From: Candidatus Ozemibacter sibiricus
GTDB taxonomy: Bacteria; Muiribacteriota; Ozemobacteria; Ozemobacterales; Ozemobacteraceae
Direction: 5' to 3'
Length of the DNA: 64,000 nt
NCBI GenBank assembly: GCA_003327425.1
Contig: QOQW01000020.1
Coordinates: forward strand, 1-64,000
Shown here: piece after piece, positions 24,490 to 31,494 of the stretch
How positions within the stretch are numbered: the first letter of the stretch is position 1
Layout: every line of letters starts with the position of its first letter
Program-made: the position numbers and the translations under genes
The notes under the pieces: generated by a model
Database searches by the model: none
What the model was told of the DNA's origin: nothing
Seen by the model: the letters and a program-made list of their open reading frames with translations, nothing else

Positions 24490-26378
24490 GCTTCGTCCTC
24501 AAACTGGACCTCCTCCTCGCCCTCGTGGGGGGGGTGGCCTATCTCATCTGCCTGGCCCTGGATTCCCCCCTTCCCGTCCTGCCATTCGTGGGAACGCTGG
24601 CGTCGATCATCGCCACCGTCCACCTGGCGGTGGTGGTGAAGATCCTGCAGCCCTTGCGCCATTTCGCCGCGCTGGCCGACTCGATCGCCGACGGGGAGTC
24701 CCCTGATAACACCGGCCTGGAAAAGCTCGATGCCTTGGGCGATGTCCAGGCCAGTTTCAGCAAGATCGTCTGCAGTCTGGTCGAATCACGCGACGCCATC
24801 GAGCATTACATGAAGACGATCAGCGAGATGAACCGCGAGCTGGAAGCCAAGGTCGACTCGCTGTCCGTCCTCTATGCCGCCAGCAAGGCGATGGGCACCA
24901 GCCTCAGCGTCGACACGCTGGTGCGCACGCTGCTGACCCTGTTCACCGAGCGTCTGCAGATCGCGGGCGCCGCGGTCATGCTGTACAGCGACCGCAACGA
25001 CCTGGTGACGGTCAAGGACATGCTGGGCTTGTCGCCCGAACTGTTCGCCAAGTTCCGGTTCTATTCCGACCACAAAATCGTCACCAACATCTTCTCGGAA
25101 GAAGGCTACTGGCTGATCGACGAGCAGAACGCCACGCTGCTGGTGGCCGAGTTCGAGACGGACGCCTGCCGGTCTCTGCAACTGATGCTGCCGATGCGCC
25201 TCAAAGACCATTTCGTCGGCCTGGTGGCGTTCGGCCCCCGCAAAGACCAGAGCCCCTACCAGGAGGGGGACATCCAGCTGCTGCAGGCGCTGGTCAGCCT
25301 GGCCGCCACGTCGATCAACAATGCCAGCCTGTATGAGCGGTCCGAGACCACCAAGAACGAACTCGATCGCAAGGTGTTCAACCTGATGACCTTGCAGCAG
25401 TCGGGGAAGGTGCTGAGTTCGACGCTCAACCTCGACGAACTGATCAGGATCTCGATCGACATGTTCCTGGAAACGGTCTGGGCCAACAAGGGCGTGTTGA
25501 TGCTGATGGGCGAAGACCGCCCCGAACTCGAGGTGAAGGCCTGCAAGGGAATCGATCGCGAGACGGTGAAGATCCTGGAGAAAGATCCCGCCGAGGTCTG
25601 GGCGATGACGACCATCCAGAAAGAGAAGCGCCCGATCCTGGCCCAGGAGCTGACGTCGAATGCGACCTTCCAGAGCTACACCGCCATCAACCGGCCGCTG
25701 CCGTTCGCCGTCTACGTCCCCTTGCTGAAGGAAGGCGAACTGTACGGGGTGATGAAGATCGGCCCCAAGATCAATGGCGAGCCCTTCACCGAGAACGATC
25801 TCGAATTCTTCTCGACCCTCGCCTCGCAGGCGGTCATCGCCTTCGAGAACGCCCGCCTGTATTCGCTGGCCATCACCGATTCGATCACCAAGCTGTTCGT
25901 CCATCGCTACTTCCAGTTGCGACTGGATGAGGAGGTCAAGCGCAGCCGGCGGTACAACTCCACGCTGTCGCTCTTGATGTGCGACATCGATCACTTCAAG
26001 GAGATCAACGACAAGTACGGCCATCAGCAGGGCGACATCATCCTGCGGGAGATCAGCCTCATCCTGCGCCGGAACATCCGGTCGACCGATGTGGCGGCGC
26101 GCTACGGCGGCGAGGAATTCGTGATCATCCTGCCCGAGACCACCCAGTCCGATGCCCGCATCGTGGCCGAGCGCATCCGGCGCGATGTGTCCAAGCACGA
26201 CTTCCCGGCCATCGTCCAAGGCCAGCCGCCCCTGCATTGTACGATCTCGATCGGCGTGGCGGGCTTCCCGCTCAACGCCAACGACAAGGACGAACTCATC
26301 CAGAAGGCCGACAGCTCGATGTATCAGGCCAAAGGCCTGGGCCGCAACCGGGTGATCCTGTGCGGAGTCGATGGGTGA
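24486..26378 (+). CDS. Membrane diguanylate cyclase with two GAF domains
   Basis: A 630-residue protein. Two N-terminal membrane segments (residues 5-27 and 30-52) are followed by a HAMP-like helix and coiled coil, a GAF domain at about 130-275, a second GAF at about 300-455 and a C-terminal GGDEF domain at about 465-630. The active site reads R-Y-G-G-E-E-F and an RxxD inhibitory site (R-S-T-D) sits five residues upstream, so product feedback by c-di-GMP is expected. Its ATG overlaps the tmk stop. The final codons run past the upstream end of the yaaR frame. Confidence 0.9.
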   Translation: MSFVLKLDLLLALVGGVAYLICLALDSPLPVLPFVGTLASIIATVHLAVVVKILQPLRHFAALADSIADGESPDNTGLEKLDALGDVQASFSKIVCSLVESRDAIEHYMKTISEMNRELEAKVDSLSVLYAASKAMGTSLSVDTLVRTLLTLFTERLQIAGAAVMLYSDRNDLVTVKDMLGLSPELFAKFRFYSDHKIVTNIFSEEGYWLIDEQNATLLVAEFETDACRSLQLMLPMRLKDHFVGLVAFGPRKDQSPYQEGDIQLLQALVSLAATSINNASLYERSETTKNELDRKVFNLMTLQQSGKVLSSTLNLDELIRISIDMFLETVWANKGVLMLMGEDRPELEVKACKGIDRETVKILEKDPAEVWAMTTIQKEKRPILAQELTSNATFQSYTAINRPLPFAVYVPLLKEGELYGVMKIGPKINGEPFTENDLEFFSTLASQAVIAFENARLYSLAITDSITKLFVHRYFQLRLDEEVKRSRRYNSTLSLLMCDIDHFKEINDKYGHQQGDIILREISLILRRNIRSTDVAARYGGEEFVIILPETTQSDARIVAERIRRDVSKHDFPAIVQGQPPLHCTISIGVAGFPLNANDKDELIQKADSSMYQAKGLGRNRVILCGVDG

Positions 26379-26385
26379 GGCGGCG

Positions 26386-26877
26386 ATGAGCGATCTGAAG
26401 GTCAAGGGTCACGGTCCCGATCCCGGCGGTCCTGGCGGGGCGGGGGGGGCGGGCGGCGCGAGCGGCCCCGGAGCGGGAAAGCCCCTCGGCAGCGGCGCGG
26501 CCGGCCCGAGCGGCCCCGCGTTCTCCGCGTCGTTGAAGGAAGCCTGGCGCACCCGGCTCGACGGCGAGTTGAAAGAGATCTTGAGCTCCATCCGCGCCTT
26601 GGGCGAACGTTTCTTCCGCGCCCCCGACGAAGCCAGTCTCAATGCCTACAAGAACGGGATCAAAGGCTATCTGAAGCGGATCGCCACCGAGCTGTTCTCG
26701 CTGCGGGAAGAGGCTGGATCGCCCAAAAATGGCCAGCAGAAGGTCTACCAGCTGGTCGAGACGGTCGACGCCGAGATGGATTCCCTCACCCGGGAAACCC
26801 TGCAGAAAGACAAAGCGCTGGCGCTGCTGGCCAGCCTGGACGAGATCCGAGGACTGGTCCTCGATCTGATCATCTGA
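26386..26877 (+). CDS. yaaR: YaaR (DUF327) family protein
   Basis: A 163-residue protein. The first 50 residues are Gly/Pro-rich and disordered; the rest is the helical YaaR domain, recognised by KVYQLVETVDAEMDSLT and the ending L-D-E-I-R-G-L-V-L-D-L. YaaR's molecular role is poorly defined. It is best known from the Firmicute tmk-yaaQ-yaaR-holB cluster, and its presence after tmk here keeps part of that order. The ATG at 26386 has GAGG upstream; an ATG 15 bases earlier in frame overlaps the cyclase gene. Confidence 0.75.
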   Translation: MSDLKVKGHGPDPGGPGGAGGAGGASGPGAGKPLGSGAAGPSGPAFSASLKEAWRTRLDGELKEILSSIRALGERFFRAPDEASLNAYKNGIKGYLKRIATELFSLREEAGSPKNGQQKVYQLVETVDAEMDSLTRETLQKDKALALLASLDEIRGLVLDLII

Positions 26878-26889
26878 GGAACCGCGACG

Positions 26890-27807
26890 ATGGCGACCAC
26901 CCCGACGATGTCCGGCCCTCCTGCCGCGGCACCGGCCCCTACCAAACCGCTGACCATCTACATCGTGACCGGTCTGTCAGGGGCGGGCAAGAGCCAGGCC
27001 TTGAAGATCTTCGAGGATTCCGGGTTCTTCTGCATGGACAACTTTCCGCCGTCGCTGCTGCCCAAATTCACCCAGCTCTGCCAGGAGACCCAGGGCAAGA
27101 TCCAGCGGATCGCTCTGACCATCGACATCCGGGGCCGGGCCTTTCTCGAACATCTGTTCGACGCCATGGACGCGGTCAAAGCGACCGGGGCCACCCTGCG
27201 CATCCTGTATCTCGAAGCTTCCGACGACGTCCTGGTCCGTCGGTTCTCGGAATCCCGCCGCAAGCACCCCCTCAATTCCGGCGGCCCGATCATGGAGGAC
27301 ATCCGGTTCGAGCGCGAAACCCTCGGGGAGATGCGGGAGCGCGCCGACTACATCCTCAACACCTCGGATTTCACGGCCAAAGACCTGTATGAAGAGATCC
27401 GCAAGATCATCGAACACGAGTCGGCCGCCCGGTTGATGTCGCTGATCTTCATCAGTTTCGGGTTCAAGTACGGGATTCCCCTCGACTGCGACATGGTCTT
27501 CGATGTCCGGTTCCTGCCCAACCCTTTCTACGTTCCGGAGCTGAAGACCTTTTCCGGGCTCGATCCACGGGTTTACCGCTTCGTCCTCGAATCCGAGATG
27601 GGGACCGAGTTCTCGCTCAAGCTGAAGAACTTCATCGACTATCTCATTCCGCAGTTCCTGCAGGAGCCGAAATCGCGGGTGCAGATCGGCATCGGCTGCA
27701 CCGGCGGCAAGCATCGGTCGGTGGCCATCGCCGAGTATCTCTATCGCGAGATCAAGCATCCGCTGGTCGAGAACTCCCGCCGGCATCGCGACCTCGATAT
27801 TCGCTGA
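26890..27807 (+). CDS. rapZ: RapZ / YvcJ nucleotide-binding protein
   Basis: A 305-residue protein with a Walker A motif GLSGAGKS at residues 28-35, CMDNFP shortly after, the mid-region SFGFKYGIP..CD-MVFDVRFLPNP, and the C-terminal G-C-T-G-G-K-H-R-S-V. In enterobacteria RapZ is an RNA adapter controlling GlmS synthesis; in Bacillus YvcJ binds ATP and GTP and influences competence. glmU lies 1.6 kb downstream, so a cell-wall precursor link is plausible. About 20 extra Pro/Ala residues precede the domain. The gene follows yaaR by 12 bases. Confidence 0.93.
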   Translation: MATTPTMSGPPAAAPAPTKPLTIYIVTGLSGAGKSQALKIFEDSGFFCMDNFPPSLLPKFTQLCQETQGKIQRIALTIDIRGRAFLEHLFDAMDAVKATGATLRILYLEASDDVLVRRFSESRRKHPLNSGGPIMEDIRFERETLGEMRERADYILNTSDFTAKDLYEEIRKIIEHESAARLMSLIFISFGFKYGIPLDCDMVFDVRFLPNPFYVPELKTFSGLDPRVYRFVLESEMGTEFSLKLKNFIDYLIPQFLQEPKSRVQIGIGCTGGKHRSVAIAEYLYREIKHPLVENSRRHRDLDIR

Positions 27808-27879
27808 CCAGGAGGAGGAGCACCGACCAAGGCCTCTGGCCAGAAAAACCGCCAGCTCGCCCGGCCGAAAGGATTTTCC

Positions 27880-27907
27880 TTGATCTTTCGGTCTCGTTGG
27901 GTATATT
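27880..27907 (+). promoter_or_regulatory. Promoter of the exported protein-spoVG unit
   Basis: TTGATC (27880-27885) and TATATT (27902-27907) are 16 bases apart in a locally A/T-richer stretch, 24 bases before the ATG at 27932. It separates this unit from rapZ. Confidence 0.65.
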
Positions 27908-27931
27908 CTGGAGGTTGGTGGATTTGCAACC

Positions 27932-28819
27932 ATGGTGTGGCAGACGCTGAAACGATGGTCGGCCGCCGTCCTGCTGGCGGCGCAGATCGTGGTGCTGGCG
28001 CCCCGAGCGCCGGCGCAGACGCCCGATCTGCAGCTGCGCCTTTCGTCTGAAGACCGGGCCCGCCCCCCCCTGCCCGCCCTGGGCGAGTTCCGCATCTCGC
28101 TCGACAGCCAGGTCCTGGCTCCCGAGCGCGGGTTCGACCTGATCGCCGACGAATTCGACGTGCCGACGTTCCGTTCCCCCTCCCGCGGCCAGCTGGTCTT
28201 GCGCTCCGAACCTTGGTCCATGGCCGATCCGGCTCGACCCACCCCCCGCAGCCCCTCCCGAGAGCGCCAGATCCACAATTTCACCTCGACCCTGACCTGG
28301 AACGCCGGCTACCTGCAAGGGGCTCCCGCCCCGACCGGAACGCCCGAGCCCCGGGCGCTGGGCGCCAGTCAACGCCGCGGTCGCTGGGCCGTCTACGGGG
28401 AAGTCGCCCGCCAGGATGTACCACCGTTGCCCGCCGCCGCCCCTGACACCACCCGCATTCCGCTGCCGGCGCGCCCGCTGGCCAACCTGGTCGCCGGCGA
28501 CGGGGCGACCCGACAGGCGGGCACGCGCCCGCTCGACCCGCGCGGCGCCCCCGAATCGGCCAGCTCCTTCCTGCTGAACAACTACTACCTGGAAGCCATC
28601 TACAACTTCCTGCCCACGGTGCAGGGCAAGGTCTCCTACAACCGGGCCGTCGCCGAGACCATCGATCAGAATCAGAAGATCCAGGTCGAAGGGATCGTCG
28701 AAGCCGGCAAGGATGTCGTGATCAAGGCGGGCTACCGCAACGAGAGCGTGCCCGAACTGAAGCACCGCCGCAACGCCAACGACACCAAAGTCTGGACCGA
28801 ATTCATCCTGAAGTTCTGA
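27932..28819 (+). CDS. Exported protein of unknown function, possible outer-membrane protein
   Basis: A 295-residue protein with a signal peptide (residues 1-28, ending A-P-A-Q). The middle is Pro/Arg/Ala-rich with no recognised domain. The last 75 residues consist of alternating polar/hydrophobic strands (QGKVSYNRAVAE, QKIQVEGIVEAG, DVVIKAGYR) and the protein ends in Phe (W-T-E-F-I-L-K-F), as in outer-membrane barrels recognised by BamA. With so few strands it may be a small barrel piece or a subunit. It has its own promoter and lies 7 bases before spoVG. Confidence 0.6.
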   Translation: MVWQTLKRWSAAVLLAAQIVVLAPRAPAQTPDLQLRLSSEDRARPPLPALGEFRISLDSQVLAPERGFDLIADEFDVPTFRSPSRGQLVLRSEPWSMADPARPTPRSPSRERQIHNFTSTLTWNAGYLQGAPAPTGTPEPRALGASQRRGRWAVYGEVARQDVPPLPAAAPDTTRIPLPARPLANLVAGDGATRQAGTRPLDPRGAPESASSFLLNNYYLEAIYNFLPTVQGKVSYNRAVAETIDQNQKIQVEGIVEAGKDVVIKAGYRNESVPELKHRRNANDTKVWTEFILKF

Positions 28820-28826
28820 CCGCCCG

Positions 28827-29102
28827 ATGAAGGTCACCGACGTGCGCATCCACCGCGTACCGCCGGGGCGGGGGCCGGTGCGGGCGTTCGCCACCATCAC
28901 GCTCGACGACGAACTGGTCATCCACGATTTTCGCGTGGTCGAATCGGCGCGCGGACTGTTCGTCGGCATGCCCTGCCGCAAAACCAAGCAGGGGGAATGG
29001 CAGGATATCGTCTTCGCCATCTCGACCCCGCTGGCCGACCATCTCCGCGAGACCATCCTGCGAGCCTACCACGACGAGATGGCCCACCCCGGCCCGGCCT
29101 GA
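28827..29102 (+). CDS. spoVG: SpoVG-family RNA/DNA-binding regulator
   Basis: A 91-residue SpoVG protein. It begins MKVTDVRIHRV and contains the family core F-A-T-I-T-L-D-D-E-L-V-I-H-D-F-R-V and the P-C-R-K-T-K-Q-G-E-W-Q-D-I-V-F signature. SpoVG proteins bind nucleic acids and modulate division, sporulation or virulence in Gram-positive bacteria and spirochaetes. The following tRNA-Gln, glmU and prs genes give the same spoVG-glmU-prs order as in Bacillus, although this organism appears to be a diderm. Confidence 0.92.
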   Translation: MKVTDVRIHRVPPGRGPVRAFATITLDDELVIHDFRVVESARGLFVGMPCRKTKQGEWQDIVFAISTPLADHLRETILRAYHDEMAHPGPA

Positions 29103-29162
29103 TCCCAGCTCCCAGACGCCGCGCCAGCCGGCCCGCAACCCTGTCAGGATCGGCTTGCCGGC

Positions 29163-29191
29163 TTGCCACCCGACGGTTTTTGTGGTAGGGT
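29163..29191 (+). promoter_or_regulatory. Probable promoter of tRNA-Gln
   Basis: TTGCCA (29163-29168) and TAGGGT (29186-29191) are spaced by 17 bases. Transcription would start about 25 bases before the mature tRNA. The -10 box is weak at its end. Confidence 0.45.
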
Positions 29192-29222
29192 GGGGGCGTC
29201 CGTGACACACAACTGCGTCCAA

Positions 29223-29294
29223 TGGGGCGTCGTCAAGCGGTAAGACACTTGCCTTTGGAGCAAGCATTCCCAGGTTCGAATCCTGGCGCCCCAG
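29223..29294 (+). tRNA. tRNA-Gln (anticodon TTG)
   Basis: A complete 72-base cloverleaf. The acceptor TGGGGCG pairs with CGCCCCA, the anticodon stem CTTGC/GCAAG holds the loop CTTTGGA with anticodon TTG (reads CAA), and the T arm CCCAG-GTTCGAA-CTGG is canonical. The discriminator base is G. The CCA end is not encoded and must be added. It lies alone between spoVG and glmU. Confidence 0.96.
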
Positions 29295-29454
29295 CTGTGA
29301 CAAGACGCGTGGGAAAGGGAATCGCCACGTGTCTTTCTTTTTTGGCGACGGTCGGCGGCCCACCCGCCGCCCGCAACTCGCTGCCCGCTGCCCGCGATCC
29401 CCGGGAGGCCAGGAGACCGGGCCGGCCGCCGCCCAGAACGATCGGGAGGAACCT

Positions 29455-30474
29455 ATGAGCTTTCCCGTGACCGCCCTCATCCTGGCGGCTGGCAAGGGCG
29501 TCCGCATGAAATCGGACCTGCCCAAGGTGATGCATCCCGTCCTGGGTCGACCGATGGTCCAATACGTGGTGGAGGCGGTCCGCCGGGTGGGGGCCGAGCC
29601 GGTCCATGTCGTGGTGGGGTTCGGCCGCGATCATCTGATCCGGGCTCTGACGCCGCTGGGGGTCGGCTTCGTCGACCAGACCGAGCAACTGGGCACCGGC
29701 CATGCGGTGCAGTGTTTCGCCCGAGCCCATCCGACCCCGCCTGAGCGGTTGTTGATCGTGTGCGGCGACACGCCGCTGCTGTCGGCCGAGACCCTGCAGG
29801 CCATGGTCGACCTGCACCGCCGCGAGCGCCCTGCCCTGACCATGATGACCCTGACGATGACCAACCCGGGCAGCTACGGCCGCATCATCCGGAATGAGCG
29901 TGGCGAGGTGGTGGCCATCCGCGAAGCCAAAGACTGCACCGAGGCCGAGCGCCAGGTCCGCGAGGTCAACCTGGCCATCTATTTGTTCGAGGGGGCGCCG
30001 CTATATGAGCGGCTCTTCCGGCTGTCGAACCAGAACAAGCAGGGTGAATACTACCTGACCGATCTGGTCGAACTGCTGGCGCGCGACGGCCACCGCATCC
30101 TGACGGTAGCCGAGCGGGATGAAGTCTCCACGCTCGGCATCAACAGCCGGGCCGATCTGGCGCTGGTGGCCCGGCTGCTGGCCGATCGCCTGCTGGCGCA
30201 GCACATGGCCAACGGCGTGTCGGTCCTCGATCCGCGCCAGACCTGGATCGAACCCGACGTCACCATCGGCCCCGACACCGTGATCTGGCCCGGCTCGGTT
30301 TTGACCGGGCGCACCACCATCGGCCGGCGCTGCACGATCGGCCCGCACGCGGTGCTGCACGATGCGACGCTGGGCGATGGGGTGACGGCCGCCTGCTGCC
30401 GGCTGGCCGGGGTCAGCGTGCCCGACGGCACCACCGTTCCCCCCTTCACGGCTCGTCCGGAGGGTCTGCGATGA
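29455..30474 (+). CDS. glmU: GlmU-type N-acetylglucosamine-1-phosphate uridyltransferase with short C-terminal domain
   Basis: A 339-residue protein. The N-terminal pyrophosphorylase domain is complete: LILAAGKGVRMKSDLPKVMHP, G-T-G-H-A-V, V-C-G-D-T-P-L and the E-V-N-L-A-I-Y segment. It would make UDP-GlcNAc for peptidoglycan and LPS. The left-handed beta-helix begins (TIGPDTVIWPGSVLTGRTTIGRRCTIGP) but stops after about five coils, whereas full GlmU is about 450 residues. The acetyltransferase active-site region is therefore missing and another enzyme must acetylate glucosamine-1-phosphate. The ATG has GGGAGGA ahead; the stop is followed directly by prs. Confidence 0.88.
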   Translation: MSFPVTALILAAGKGVRMKSDLPKVMHPVLGRPMVQYVVEAVRRVGAEPVHVVVGFGRDHLIRALTPLGVGFVDQTEQLGTGHAVQCFARAHPTPPERLLIVCGDTPLLSAETLQAMVDLHRRERPALTMMTLTMTNPGSYGRIIRNERGEVVAIREAKDCTEAERQVREVNLAIYLFEGAPLYERLFRLSNQNKQGEYYLTDLVELLARDGHRILTVAERDEVSTLGINSRADLALVARLLADRLLAQHMANGVSVLDPRQTWIEPDVTIGPDTVIWPGSVLTGRTTIGRRCTIGPHAVLHDATLGDGVTAACCRLAGVSVPDGTTVPPFTARPEGLR

Positions 30475-30527
30475 ATCGAGGGCCGGTCTGCATTCCTACT
30501 GCCACTTCCACACGGGAGGCTCCTGTC

Positions 30528-31475
30528 ATGGTCAATCAGGGCAACGTCAAGATCTTCAGCGGCACCGCCCACCCTGAGCTGGTGGCCGAAGTGGCGTCCT
30601 ACCTCGGCGTCCCCGAGGGGAAGATCCACCACAATGCCTTCTCCGATGGCGAACTGTACTGCCGCATCGAGGAGTCGGTGCGCGGGCGGGACATCTTCAT
30701 CATCCAGCCCACCTGTTCCCCGGTGAACGACAATCTGATGCGCCTGCTGATCGTCATCGACGCGCTGCGCCGGGCCTCGGCCGGCAGCATCACCGCGGTG
30801 GTGCCGTATTTCGGCTACTCGCGCCAGGAGAAGAAGAGCACCGGCCGCGAGCCGATCACCGCCAAGCTGGTCGCCAATCTGATCACCACGGCCGGGGCCG
30901 ACCGGCTGATGACGGTCGACCTGCACGATCCCGCCTTGCAGGGGTTCTTCGACATCCCCGTCGACCATCTCTCGGCGGGTCGCCTGCTGTCCGATCATTT
31001 CAAGAAGCGTGATCTGTCCAATACCGTCGTGGTCTCGCCCGACACCGGCGGCGTCCACCGCTCGCGGTCGTTCGCCAACCGCCTGCAGCTGCCCCTGGCC
31101 ATCATCGACAAACGGCGGCCCGAGGCCAATCAGGCCGTGATCATGAACGTCATCGGCGATGTCTCGGGGAAGGATGTCATCATCATCGACGACATCATCG
31201 ACACCGCCGGCACCCTGGTCAAGGTGGCCGAGGTGCTGGTTTCGCGCGGGGCGCGGCGCATCTCGGCCTGCTGCACCCATGCCGTGCTGTCGGGCAACGC
31301 CGTCGACCGCATCCTCAAATCGCCGGTGGCCGAGATCGTCACCACGAATTCCATGCCGATCCCGCCGCACAAGCGGCAGGCCTGTCGACTGGAGGTCATC
31401 TCGCTGGCGCCGTTGATCGGCGAGGCCATCAGTCGCATCTACCAGAAACAATCGGTCAGCGAACTGTTCAGCTGA
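30528..31475 (+). CDS. prs: Ribose-phosphate pyrophosphokinase
   Basis: A 315-residue PRPP synthetase. Visible are the F-S-G-T-A-H-P-E-L start, FSDGELYCRIEESVRG, YFGYSRQEKKSTGREPI, VVSPDTGGVHRSR and the PRPP-binding loop DDIIDTAGT. It supplies PRPP for nucleotide, histidine and NAD synthesis. I start at the ATG at 30528, which has GGGAGG and matches the family N-terminus. An in-frame ATG at 30471 overlapping the glmU stop would add 19 unrelated residues. Confidence 0.96.
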   Translation: MVNQGNVKIFSGTAHPELVAEVASYLGVPEGKIHHNAFSDGELYCRIEESVRGRDIFIIQPTCSPVNDNLMRLLIVIDALRRASAGSITAVVPYFGYSRQEKKSTGREPITAKLVANLITTAGADRLMTVDLHDPALQGFFDIPVDHLSAGRLLSDHFKKRDLSNTVVVSPDTGGVHRSRSFANRLQLPLAIIDKRRPEANQAVIMNVIGDVSGKDVIIIDDIIDTAGTLVKVAEVLVSRGARRISACCTHAVLSGNAVDRILKSPVAEIVTTNSMPIPPHKRQACRLEVISLAPLIGEAISRIYQKQSVSELFS

Positions 31476-31494
31476 CCGTCTCCGGAGGAACTGC

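Noticed and set aside
29145-29222. A second tRNA or riboswitch upstream of tRNA-Gln
   Set aside because: Only a promoter-like pair is visible. No cloverleaf or known aptamer pattern could be folded by eye.
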